The translations under genes and the position numbers were made by a program. DNA of 64,000 bases, taken from contig NZ_MQSU01000002.1 of NCBI RefSeq assembly GCF_001907245.1, forward strand, positions 434,001-498,000. Reading direction: 5' to 3'. Of the stretch, positions 17,525-26,213 are shown piece after piece (the stretch's first letter is position 1; each line of letters starts with the position of its first letter). Source of the stretch: Boudabousia liubingyangii. Its GTDB lineage: Bacteria; Actinomycetota; Actinomycetes; Actinomycetales; Actinomycetaceae. The notes beneath the pieces were generated by a model. That model saw nothing but the letters and a program-made list of their open reading frames with translations, searched no databases and was not told the origin of the DNA.

Positions 17525-17911
17525 TCAGTCAGTGGGCAGCAGATCGTAGCGAGGGTTGATAATCGTTGCTACCCCGTCGAGTTTTGCCACGACTCCGGAA
17601 ACCACTAGTTGAGCACCAGGCACGATTCCGGCGATTTCCGCGCGCCCCATCCAGATCAGACGAATCGTTCCGGTTCCGTCATAGAGAGTCGCAGTTAGGG
17701 CTAGAGAAGCCCCTGGCGGGCTAAAAGTCAATGATTGGATCGACCCAATCAGTGTTGCTCGTTCACGAAACTCTACTTGGGAGATTGGAATAGTGCCCCG
17801 GGATTGTCCCTGCGCACCGATTACTTCTCGCTGAACCTCATCATGGTGTTCATCGTGCTGGCGACCACTCTGGACGCGAGCACGAATACTGCTGATCCAC
17901 TCCCGTAACAC
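17525..17911 (-). CDS. OB-fold nucleic-acid-binding protein
   Basis: 128 residues. After a charged, His/Gln-rich 40-residue start, an OB fold of the tRNA-anticodon/RecG-wedge type is visible: a RATLIGSIQSLTF strand, ALTATLYDGTGTIRLIWMGR, GIVPGAQLVVSGVV, and a final NPRYDLL. Actinobacteria commonly carry this gene next to DUF3710; its role is unknown. It starts 6 bases after the DUF3710 stop, so the two should be co-translated. Confidence 0.8.
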   Translation of the reverse strand: MLREWISSIRARVQSGRQHDEHHDEVQREVIGAQGQSRGTIPISQVEFRERATLIGSIQSLTFSPPGASLALTATLYDGTGTIRLIWMGRAEIAGIVPGAQLVVSGVVAKLDGVATIINPRYDLLPTD

Positions 17912-17917
17912 GAGCGT

Positions 17918-18562
17918 TTATTCCTCATGCTCCATGGGTAGAGTAATTGGAAGCGGAGTAAAGGGCGGATGCGGAGCATTACCGCGCTCGATACGGACTT
18001 GATCCAAGAATTCATCAATCATCTTGGCCGCGGCCGACTCAGGGTCCACCGCCGGACCGTGAAAACCAAACTGTGCCACCCAACGGGGGCCAGAAGCGCC
18101 AGCAAAACGAATCGTACCAGTACCGACTCGGCCGTCAGGGGTTTCAACCGGAAGATCGACTAAAACATCAGTACCGTAACGGGATTTTCCTTCGCGAACG
18201 GTCAGACCTTGCTCTTCATAGGCGGCAATGATCTGCTCACGACGATCTTCCCAAGTACCCGAGGTTTTGGGGGCAGCAAAGACCGAAATTTGAACTGCTG
18301 AGTTCCCGATGATAAAGGTGATGAACTCGAAAGGTGGGTTCTCGCTGGGCAAATTTACCTGCATCCCTTCAACGGGACGAATCTTTAGCACACCTAGGTC
18401 AGCGAATCCCCCTTCGAGGAGTTCTTCAGGTTTGAGTTCTTGAGGTCCTACTGCAGGGGTCGACTCTTCGGCCTCAACAGTTTCACTAGTAGCCTCTGTG
18501 GAGGCAGAGGGCGCGATCGTTTCTGCTTCCGTTGCAGATTTCTTCCTGCTGAATAGTCCCAT
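17918..18562 (-). CDS. DUF3710 family protein
   Basis: 214 residues. A Lys-rich MGLFSRKK start and a 35-residue Glu/Thr/Ser-rich linker lead into the DUF3710 domain (about 50-205): GVLKIRPVEGMQV, an AVQISVFAAPK strand, a W-E-x-RREQI helix and a GPRWVAQFGFHGP strand. The family is actinobacterial with no defined function. It sits in a DUF4193-DUF3710-OB cluster on the minus strand; TAAGGAG-type sequence lies just before the start. Confidence 0.85.
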   Translation of the reverse strand: MGLFSRKKSATEAETIAPSASTEATSETVEAEESTPAVGPQELKPEELLEGGFADLGVLKIRPVEGMQVNLPSENPPFEFITFIIGNSAVQISVFAAPKTSGTWEDRREQIIAAYEEQGLTVREGKSRYGTDVLVDLPVETPDGRVGTGTIRFAGASGPRWVAQFGFHGPAVDPESAAAKMIDEFLDQVRIERGNAPHPPFTPLPITLPMEHEE

Positions 18563-18590
18563 TAGAACTCCTTAAATCTTTAGCTGAGTA

Positions 18591-18890
18591 TTATTCGGCG
18601 CACTCAGTGCACACGGGGAGACCGTCACGGACTTCCGCCAATTGGCTACGGTGGTGTACTAGGAAGCACTCAGAACAAGTAAATTCATCTTCCTGCGCTG
18701 GGATAACCTCTACTGACAGTTCTTCCTTAGAAAGGTCAGCACCAGGTAGCTCGAAGCCTTCAGCGGCTTCAGCTTCGTCTTCATCCACAACGTTCGAACC
18801 AATATCTGCGCGGCGAGATTTCAGTTCTTCAATCGAGTCGGCAGATTCTTCTTCTTCGTTCTTCCGCGGAGCATCGTAATCAGTTGCCAA
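18591..18890 (-). CDS. DUF4193 family zinc-ribbon-like protein
   Basis: 99 residues, nearly the family consensus: a MATDYDAPRK start, a SIEELKSRR helix, an acidic ELPGADLS region, and a C-terminal CSEC...CTEC pair of Cys motifs likely to bind one zinc. Widely conserved in Actinobacteria with unknown function. First gene of the three-gene minus-strand cluster, separated from DUF3710 by 28 bases. Confidence 0.9.
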   Translation of the reverse strand: MATDYDAPRKNEEEESADSIEELKSRRADIGSNVVDEDEAEAAEGFELPGADLSKEELSVEVIPAQEDEFTCSECFLVHHRSQLAEVRDGLPVCTECAE

Positions 18891-19063
18891 TGTATTCCCT
18901 TCCCTTATCTCATGGACCGCATCAATGTGAATGCATATTAGCGGGCTGTAGAGACAATAGCAAAGTGGAAGATAAATACCTAATTTTCAGACACTCCGCA
19001 GGATTCAGACCCAGCGCCACAAATCCATGACAATCTATGACTAGCGCTAATTTGGGAGGTAAT

Positions 19064-20284
19064 ATGCAAGAACTCGAGCTCTTAGGGCTTCATAGCGATA
19101 ACCAGCATCTGGTACTAACGGACCCGCAGGGTGCCCGCTATATGCTGCCTTTAACTGACCAATTACGGGCCCTAGCCAAAACTAGTGTGACGGTAGCGCT
19201 TCCCGAGCCGGAAACCTCGTCGGCCTCCTTGCGTCCTCGGGAAATCCAAACCTTGATTCGCGCTGGGCTTACTCCCGCTGAGCTGGCCGCAACCTATGGC
19301 CTAGAGGAAGCTAGCGTTAAGCAGTTCGAAAGTGCCGTACTTTCCGAACGCCAGTTCATTGCCGGTCGCGCCAAGAAGACCGCAATTGCCATGGAAGCCG
19401 GCGCTCCCACGCTGGAAGAAATCTGCACCGACCGACTGGCCACCCGCGGCGTAAATATTAACGACCTAAAGTGGGACGCTACTCGCGCCTCCAATGAGCC
19501 CTGGGTGATTCACCTTTACTTCTCACAGGCGGCCAATGAGCTCACCGCCACTTGGCAGTATGATTCCCACCGCTCAGAGCTAACCGCTTTGGACGAGGAA
19601 GCTCGCTGGCTAACCGAGGGAGCCACCCTCCCGGCTCCCCTCTTTAACGGCCATCCTCGCTACGAACTAACCCCCGAGGATCCCGCAAGCTTCCCGCCAG
19701 CACCTCCAGCTCAGTCAGATAGCAAGTCTGCTTCCGACGTTTCGCTTCCCAGCTCTGCTGGTGGAGCCTCCACTTCCGCCTCACAGTCTGAGATGGAAGA
19801 AACGCGCATCGTTTCTTTGCTTGAGCGGCTAAACGCTGCTCGCGGAACTCGCCAAGAAGTCCCGGTGGGCGACGAAGAAGGTATTGCCCAGGCCGAGGCA
19901 GAAGTCGATGAGCTGATCCGTAACGGACGACTACATCTTCAAGAGGTTGCTTCACTAGATTCAGAGAAGGACCAGTCAGAGTCTCGGCAGCTCTTCGATT
20001 CCGTACTCTTGGGCGCTGACGCTTCGAAGCCGGAAACGGTAAAGGCTGGGGCAGCTAAGCAAGCGGAGAATAAAGAGGCTGAGACGTCCCAAGAAGCTAC
20101 CTCGGAAAATAGCGAGACTGCGGAAGATAAACTTACTGAAGCAGACCCCGTGTTGCCGGGATTTGAGGCTCCCGCTGATGCAGGAGCTTCTAATAAGCCC
20201 AAGGAACCTGCAAAGAAAACTAAGAAGGGGCGCCGTTCAGTACCCGGGTGGGATGAGATCATTTTAGGAACCAAAACCGACTGA
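19064..20284 (+). CDS. sepH: SepH-like cell-division protein (DUF3071)
   Basis: 406 residues. SepH binds FtsZ and promotes its assembly in Streptomyces and mycobacteria. The N-terminal DUF3071 domain is clear (MQELELLGLHSDNQHLVL, RPREIQTLIRAG, a helix-turn-helix-like LTPAELAATYGLEEASVKQFE). The second half is a disordered Ser/Ala/Glu-rich region, ending in a short basic motif (KKGRRSVPGWDEI) typical of the family. The start at 19064 rather than 19037 is set by GGGAGGT 3 bases before it (19054-19060). Divergent from the DUF4193 cluster. Confidence 0.88.
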   Translation: MQELELLGLHSDNQHLVLTDPQGARYMLPLTDQLRALAKTSVTVALPEPETSSASLRPREIQTLIRAGLTPAELAATYGLEEASVKQFESAVLSERQFIAGRAKKTAIAMEAGAPTLEEICTDRLATRGVNINDLKWDATRASNEPWVIHLYFSQAANELTATWQYDSHRSELTALDEEARWLTEGATLPAPLFNGHPRYELTPEDPASFPPAPPAQSDSKSASDVSLPSSAGGASTSASQSEMEETRIVSLLERLNAARGTRQEVPVGDEEGIAQAEAEVDELIRNGRLHLQEVASLDSEKDQSESRQLFDSVLLGADASKPETVKAGAAKQAENKEAETSQEATSENSETAEDKLTEADPVLPGFEAPADAGASNKPKEPAKKTKKGRRSVPGWDEIILGTKTD

Positions 20285-20321
20285 AGCTTTTCCAGCGAGT
20301 ACGCCCGGGTAGGGTCCTGGC

Positions 20322-21476
20322 CTAAACTTCCGCGAAGGGAACTAGCATTTCTATGCTGGTCAATGAACCGTGGACACCGGGAAGAGTCGGGGCGGTTGGT
20401 TTACCACTACGGCCATCGAAGAGTGTGTAATCCGATTTCATCATCACCATGAAATCACCGGTTTTATCGCTCTTTCCGCCTAGGGCCATACTCTGTTCTT
20501 CAGCATTTAGCACCCAAGCTTTACCTGCTAGTTCTTCCTTCCAGGCCTCATAAGTTACGCCTGGGTCCTGCCCCTCGTCTAGGTGGACGTGCAGGCACCT
20601 GGGCTCACCTGCTAGGAATTTCACTCCGGCGGCCAGATGGGAAGAGTTAGCTAGATAGATCTGTTTGCTAGGATCAGCATTGACCATGCCGTGATCGGCC
20701 ATGATGATAAATTTCGTTTTTTCGCTTAACTCACGACGCATCTGCATCACTAGTGAATCGATTTCTTCTAGTTTTGCTAGCCACTGGTCGCTGCCTACTC
20801 CATGAGCGTGCCCCGCGTGATCAACCATATTGGAATAGAGATAGTTAAAGCCCGTGGCAGAGTTGCTCTTCAGTTTCGCTAAGGCGGAGCGTAAATCTGC
20901 CGCTTCAACCAGTTCAGCCGATTTCATGGCTGCGGTGGTCAATCCGGGACGATGATACTTAGCTGGCAAAAAGGCGCGTGCCGGAATCCCGGATTCTTGC
21001 AGTTTGGAGAAAATACTGGGTAGCGGCTGGTACTCCCCCGGGTCTACCGGAGCATTGAGGAAGTTAAGCAGGTTGAAGAGTTTGTTTCGGTAGTAAACCT
21101 GGTAGCCAACCATGTTGCTCTGTGCCGGCTTCGCGCCCAAGAGTGTGCTGCTGATGGCCGCAGCTGTCGTGGAAGGCATTGAGGTGGCCATCGGCTGGGT
21201 ATCTTTGATGACCGACCAAAGATTCCGGGCATAGGCACGATAGTTAGAGATTAACTCATACCCTAGGCCGTCCACCATCAGCAAGACTAGCGAATCCCCG
21301 TGCCCAAGGTCTAGCTCTCCGGAAGTCTCAGTTGCAGTGGCTCTCAGATAGTTTTCAATGGCTGGTTTGACCTGGAAAACGCTGGGGTTCTGTCGGTAGC
21401 TCTGAAAACAGTCCTGAAACTGGGTGTCTATCTGGTGACGTTGGTCCGTGCTGGGAAGACCGGGCATTGAATTCAT
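20322..21476 (-). CDS. Alkaline-phosphatase-superfamily protein (nucleotide pyrophosphatase/phosphodiesterase type)
   Basis: 384 residues. Metal-binding motifs of the superfamily are visible: LLMVDGLGYELI near residue 60 (first metal Asp), MPSTTAAAISS near residue 100 with the probable Thr/Ser nucleophile, DHAGHAHGVGS near residue 215 and MADHGMV near residue 257. No signal peptide or membrane helix, so probably cytosolic. Similar genes lie between sepH and parC in other Actinobacteria. Substrate unknown (phosphodiester or pyrophosphate). It converges on sepH with a 37-base gap. Confidence 0.85.
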   Translation of the reverse strand: MNSMPGLPSTDQRHQIDTQFQDCFQSYRQNPSVFQVKPAIENYLRATATETSGELDLGHGDSLVLLMVDGLGYELISNYRAYARNLWSVIKDTQPMATSMPSTTAAAISSTLLGAKPAQSNMVGYQVYYRNKLFNLLNFLNAPVDPGEYQPLPSIFSKLQESGIPARAFLPAKYHRPGLTTAAMKSAELVEAADLRSALAKLKSNSATGFNYLYSNMVDHAGHAHGVGSDQWLAKLEEIDSLVMQMRRELSEKTKFIIMADHGMVNADPSKQIYLANSSHLAAGVKFLAGEPRCLHVHLDEGQDPGVTYEAWKEELAGKAWVLNAEEQSMALGGKSDKTGDFMVMMKSDYTLFDGRSGKPTAPTLPGVHGSLTSIEMLVPFAEV

Positions 21477-21630
21477 ACCTAGCAGTGTACTAGCTCTTGA
21501 GCGCTTATCTGAATCTGGTTGTCGACTTGGGTCTGCTTTTGTTACCTTTGGGGGCTTATTTCACTTGTTTTACCGCGCTTTTCCGGCGCGGCACAACGGT
21601 TTTTAACAGTTTATTTGTAAAGATGTAACC

Positions 21631-24048
21631 ATGGCTGATAAGGAACAAGATTCGACAATCATTTTGGATACTGACGTCTCCCAAGAAATGGAGAAGTCCT
21701 TCCTCGAATACGCTTATTCAGTTATCTATTCTCGAGCCCTGCCGGATGCCCGCGATGGTATGAAGCCGGTTCAGCGACGCATTGTTTATCAAATGAGTCA
21801 GATGGGGCTTCGTCCCGATCGCGGCCATGTTAAATCCCAACGTGTCGTTGGTGATGTCATGGGTAAATTGCACCCGCATGGTGATTCGGCCATTTATGAT
21901 GCCTTGGTTCGTTTAGCGCAAGACTTTTCTATGCGTGTCCCCCTAGTTGATGGACACGGTAACTTTGGTTCTTTGGATGACGGGCCCGCAGCCCCGCGTT
22001 ATACCGAAGCGAGGATGGCGGCACCGGCCCTGGACTTGGTGGCGGATCTTGACGAGGATGTCGTCGACTTTGTTCCTAATTACGATAACCAGTTCATGCA
22101 GCCAGCCGTCTTACCTGCGGCTTTCCCGAATCTTTTAGTAAATGGCGCCTCCGGCATTGCGGTTGGCATGGCTACCAATATTGCCCCGCATAATCTGGGT
22201 GAGGTGTGCCGCGCAGCCTGTTACCTGCTGGAGCATCCTGAGGCTTCACTTGAAGAGCTGATGATGTATCTGCCTGGGCCTGACCTTCCGACGGGTGGCA
22301 CCATTGTCGGACTGGAAGGTATCAAGGAAGCTTATGAGACCGGCCGCGGTGCTTTCCGAACCCGAGCTAAAGCCCAGATCGAGCGTATTTCTGCCCGGAA
22401 GATGGGGATTGTCGTCACTGAACTCCCCTATTTAGTTGGCCCTGAACGCGTTATTGAAAAGATCAAGGATGTAGTTAATAGTGGCAAGGTCAAGGGTATC
22501 TCTGCCGTAACGAACTTGACTGACCGCCATCATGGTTTGCGTTTGGTAATTGAGATTAAACACGGCTTTAACCCGGATGCAGTTTTGGCTTCCCTCTATA
22601 AGCACACGCCGCTAGAGGATTCGTTCTCCATTAATGCTGTGGCTCTGGTTGATGGACAGCCGCGCACCATGGGCGTTAAGGAAATGCTGCGGGTGTACTT
22701 GGACCACCGACTGGAAGTTATTCTTCGCCGCACCAACTTCCGCTTGCATAAGCGCCTAGATCGCCTACATCTAGTGGAAGGCCTTTTGATTGCCGTCCTA
22801 GACATCGACGATGTCATTGCCGTGATTCGTTCTTCGGAAGATACCGCTACGGCTAGAGTCCGCTTGATGGATATTTTTGAGCTCTCTGAGCTACAGGCAG
22901 AGCATATTTTGTCCTTGCAGCTGCGCCGTCTAACCAAGCTAGCCCAGCTAGAGCTAGAGGCAGAACGCGATCAGTTGAACGATGAAATAGCCCAGCTGCA
23001 AAAGCTCCTAGACTCGCAGGCTTTGCGTAACGAGTTGCTAGTTAGTGAGCTGATGGAAGTTGCTAAACGTTTGGACACTCCCCGTCGGACGATTCTGTTG
23101 GCCGATGACGGTTTAGAACAGCTTGCTGATATTCCTCTAGAGGTTGCTGACTCACCTTGCCAGGTAGTGCTGACGCCTTCGGGCACCCTCCTTCGAGTTG
23201 AGGGCGAAGAACCGATTCCTACCGACGGTGAGCGTAAGACTTTCGATACGTTGCTCTCAGTACTACCGACCACTAATCGTGCTCAGATCGCAGTGCTGGA
23301 TGAAACTGGCGTTGCGCATAAGCTGGATGTTTTGACGATTCCTTCAATTCCGCGCAGTGCTGATTCGATGTCTCTTGCAGGTGGCACTGATGCACGTCTG
23401 TTGGTTAAGACTTTGACGGAACGTCCATTGGCTTTGGTTTCCCTTGCCGAGGACGCCGCTCCCCTAGCTGTCGCCACTTCTACTGGTACCGTTAAGCGTA
23501 TTCGCCCGGAGCATCCCACATCGAAGGAAACTTGGGAAGTAATCACTGGGCTCTCAAAGGGAGAAACCCTAAAGGGTGCCGGTTACGCACCTGATGATGC
23601 CGAACTCGTGTTTATTGCCGATGATGCTCAGCTACTACGCTTCTCTGCCAGCCTGGTTCGACCACAGGGTATCAACGCCGGCGGTATGTCGGGTATCTCG
23701 CTGAAGTCTGGTGCTAGCGTAGTTTGTTTCGGGGTGGTGCCAGCAGATAAGCTTGAAACTGCGACTATCCTGACCGCTACCAGCGGTGAGGGCGGTTTAT
23801 TAGGCGAGGACGTCCCCGTAGTCAAGGTCAGCCCGCTTTCGATTTACCCGCCTAAGGGCAGGTCAACTCAGGGTGTTCGGGCGATGCGTTTCTTGACCGG
23901 CCAGAATGAGCTTTCTGCTGCTTGGCTTTGCCCGGAGTCCCCGAAGGCCATCAACCAGATGGGGGCGGCCGTTGCTTTGCCGGATCTTTCTGAAAAGCGA
24001 GATGGTTCTGGTACGGCAATTGCAGAGACTATTTTCCACGCTGGATGA
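21631..24048 (+). CDS. parC: DNA topoisomerase IV subunit A
   Basis: 805 residues. The breakage-reunion domain is complete: [24 protein letters not shown] near residue 30, [29 protein letters not shown], and AAPRYTEAR with the catalytic Tyr. The C-terminal beta-pinwheel has weak blades and no clear GyrA box (QRRGGKG), which together with a partner parE 2 kb away rather than a gyrB next to recF favours ParC over GyrA. Monocistronic; upstream 154 bases hold a short GC-rich hairpin around 21574. Confidence 0.9.
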   Translation: MADKEQDSTIILDTDVSQEMEKSFLEYAYSVIYSRALPDARDGMKPVQRRIVYQMSQMGLRPDRGHVKSQRVVGDVMGKLHPHGDSAIYDALVRLAQDFSMRVPLVDGHGNFGSLDDGPAAPRYTEARMAAPALDLVADLDEDVVDFVPNYDNQFMQPAVLPAAFPNLLVNGASGIAVGMATNIAPHNLGEVCRAACYLLEHPEASLEELMMYLPGPDLPTGGTIVGLEGIKEAYETGRGAFRTRAKAQIERISARKMGIVVTELPYLVGPERVIEKIKDVVNSGKVKGISAVTNLTDRHHGLRLVIEIKHGFNPDAVLASLYKHTPLEDSFSINAVALVDGQPRTMGVKEMLRVYLDHRLEVILRRTNFRLHKRLDRLHLVEGLLIAVLDIDDVIAVIRSSEDTATARVRLMDIFELSELQAEHILSLQLRRLTKLAQLELEAERDQLNDEIAQLQKLLDSQALRNELLVSELMEVAKRLDTPRRTILLADDGLEQLADIPLEVADSPCQVVLTPSGTLLRVEGEEPIPTDGERKTFDTLLSVLPTTNRAQIAVLDETGVAHKLDVLTIPSIPRSADSMSLAGGTDARLLVKTLTERPLALVSLAEDAAPLAVATSTGTVKRIRPEHPTSKETWEVITGLSKGETLKGAGYAPDDAELVFIADDAQLLRFSASLVRPQGINAGGMSGISLKSGASVVCFGVVPADKLETATILTATSGEGGLLGEDVPVVKVSPLSIYPPKGRSTQGVRAMRFLTGQNELSAAWLCPESPKAINQMGAAVALPDLSEKRDGSGTAIAETIFHAG

Positions 24049-24151
24049 ACCTGCTAAGTTTTACCTGAGGAAGCCATTTCCCAGTTAAAAGGTGAGAGGT
24101 CCTTTAGCGGCCTTGAGCGTACTAACCCAATTGCCCTTGCTTACAAGCCAC

Positions 24152-25141
24152 TTAACGGTTGATCTTCTTGGTGTATTCCCGTTCTTGGTTTCCCGCTGAG
24201 AACCCCAGTGATCCGAATAGTTTGGTGGCGGCTAACTCGTGGTGAGAGGAAACTGCGGTAGCCACTTTATCTAGGCCAGCGGCCTTTGCAGCATGCATCG
24301 TGGCCGATACTAGTTCTTTTGCCACATCGGTTTGACGCCATGCTAAACCAACTTCTAATAGGTCAATATAGCCTTCTTGCCACCCTAGAACTTCCCAGTC
24401 CTGTTCATACTTGGCTGCCAGTAGGAAACCTGCCACTCGGGTTCTATCAGTGCTCCGGTCTAGGGCAATAAATGATAGCTCGGGGGCAAAGTCGGGGCGA
24501 TTTGCTTTCCATTGTTCAAGGTTTCGCCCGATAGAGTTAACCGCTCCGGGAGCGAATTCTAGCGCGGCCAATCGAACCAGATTCTCCAGATCCGGATTCC
24601 AAGGCTCAATCTTGATTAGCGGCCCGGGGGTGCCGGGTTCTGGCAGGGCCTTAAGGTCGCTGCGCATTTCATGAAGTGTGTATGACCAACTGTATCCTTG
24701 TGCCTCTAAGATATGTTCCCATTCTGCTGAATGATTAGCTGCTGAGCACAGGATTACCACAGGCACTCCGGGAGGTAGTAGTCGTGCTAGGTACTCCCCC
24801 GCTTCACCTTGGAACTGAGCGATAATGGATCCGATTCCACGACCCCGATAGTCGTGAGTTACCGCTCCGTTGCAGCGAACTTCAAAGGGATCGGCCAAAC
24901 GCAAACGGGCATGTAGGAATGCTTTAGGGGTACCATCCTCAGTTTCACCCACGATTCCCACCCAATGTTGTGTCTGGGCAAACAGCTGATTGATTTCAGC
25001 TAAGGTGGTGCGGTAAGGCGGGTTGTCGACCTCTTCGATTAAATGGAAAAGATTGTAAACCACGTCTTGGTCATCGGATTCCATCCAACGCCAAGTAAGC
25101 CCTCCGGAGGGCTCCGGCAAGCGAATCTCGAAATCGTTCAT
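24152..25141 (-). CDS. Double-GNAT acetyltransferase, second of a pair
   Basis: 329 residues made of two GNAT-like halves. The N half has the acetyl-CoA motif YRGRGIGSIIAQFQG near residue 95; the C half (about 170-325) has a degenerate version ending in KLFGSLGFSAG. The double-GNAT design resembles mycothiol synthase MshD in outline, but specificity cannot be read. The start overlaps the upstream GNAT stop by one base (TGATG), so the two are probably translationally coupled. Confidence 0.8.
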   Translation of the reverse strand: MNDFEIRLPEPSGGLTWRWMESDDQDVVYNLFHLIEEVDNPPYRTTLAEINQLFAQTQHWVGIVGETEDGTPKAFLHARLRLADPFEVRCNGAVTHDYRGRGIGSIIAQFQGEAGEYLARLLPPGVPVVILCSAANHSAEWEHILEAQGYSWSYTLHEMRSDLKALPEPGTPGPLIKIEPWNPDLENLVRLAALEFAPGAVNSIGRNLEQWKANRPDFAPELSFIALDRSTDRTRVAGFLLAAKYEQDWEVLGWQEGYIDLLEVGLAWRQTDVAKELVSATMHAAKAAGLDKVATAVSSHHELAATKLFGSLGFSAGNQEREYTKKINR

Positions 25142-26166
25142 CAGAGCACGACCGAGTAGTAGGTATAAGAGCTCTTCGGTTCAAAGCCAATGGCAGTGTA
25201 GATTTGCCCGGCTGCCGATGGATTATCTACGTCCACATCAAGTCCGAAGCTTTGCATGCCGTCTTCCCGGGCGCGCTCAACGGCATGAGAAAGCATTGCT
25301 CGTGCTAGCCCCTTGCCACGGTGGGAACGCGAAACTCCTACAAGCTCTGCGTAAAGTTCTTTAACTCCGGTGAGCATCCAGCGGGAAACGGGTCGAGCAA
25401 CCACACAGTAACCAGCGAGTTCTCCCTTTTTGTCGCGGACGATGCAGGACCAGCGACGGTCTAGGTTATCCATGGAATCGTCCCACCATGAGAGGGTGGT
25501 TTCTTGGGATCCCCAATGATCTTGGAAAGTTTCTTGATGTAGTTGACGAACTTCCTCAACTGCGCATCCTTCGGGCCAAGGATGGAATTCGTATTCATCA
25601 TTTAGCCGGTAGGTAACTAAGGGGCGAGCTAGATCCGCATACATGACGTCGAAAGTGCGTTCAGGAGTATAACCGGCAGCAATAAATAGCGATCGGGCCG
25701 AGTCATTATTGCCAGCTACGGCAGCAGAGATCTTTACCACCTGCTGCGAATCAGGCCCATATTCCTGGAGTATTAGGGAGCGAGCGGTCTGGTCCTGCCA
25801 ACGTAGCAGCACTCGTCCTAATCCCCGACCTCGCCAAGAAGGAGAAACTGAAGCATCGAGAGTTACCGAAATCTGCTTTGTGGCCTTAAGAGGCAGGTAA
25901 ACAGTTGCGGCAGCTTGCACTTCACCGCAGTTGTCTAGCCCAACGATAGTTGAAATTAGAGTGCTTTCGGTCCATCCCTCAATCATATCGGCGATGGCCG
26001 CATCCGAGGTTGGGTAGGTCGCTAAATCAAAGGATTGCGACTTGCGAATCAGAGCAGCAAGAGAAGGCGCGTGGCGAGCATCAAGCGATTCCCATTTCAG
26101 ACCTAAATGTCCGGGAGGCATCTCAACCGCGGTAGAGATATTCAAACGCTCTTGTAATGTGCTCAT
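25141..26166 (-). CDS. Double-GNAT acetyltransferase, first of a pair
   Basis: 341 residues. Two GNAT domains, both with acetyl-CoA-binding loops: SWRGRGLGRVLLRWQ near residue 110 and SHRGKGLARAMLSHAV near residue 280, followed by NPSAAGQIYTAIGFEP. Substrate unknown; small amines or antibiotics are possible, as is a mycothiol-like role. It precedes its paralogue directly and lies 47 bases downstream of parE, so it may share parE transcription. Confidence 0.82.
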   Translation of the reverse strand: MSTLQERLNISTAVEMPPGHLGLKWESLDARHAPSLAALIRKSQSFDLATYPTSDAAIADMIEGWTESTLISTIVGLDNCGEVQAAATVYLPLKATKQISVTLDASVSPSWRGRGLGRVLLRWQDQTARSLILQEYGPDSQQVVKISAAVAGNNDSARSLFIAAGYTPERTFDVMYADLARPLVTYRLNDEYEFHPWPEGCAVEEVRQLHQETFQDHWGSQETTLSWWDDSMDNLDRRWSCIVRDKKGELAGYCVVARPVSRWMLTGVKELYAELVGVSRSHRGKGLARAMLSHAVERAREDGMQSFGLDVDVDNPSAAGQIYTAIGFEPKSSYTYYSVVL

Positions 26167-26213
26167 AGCATCTATTCTATCTTCTAAATAACTTTTAGGA
26201 CCGTAGACCTATA

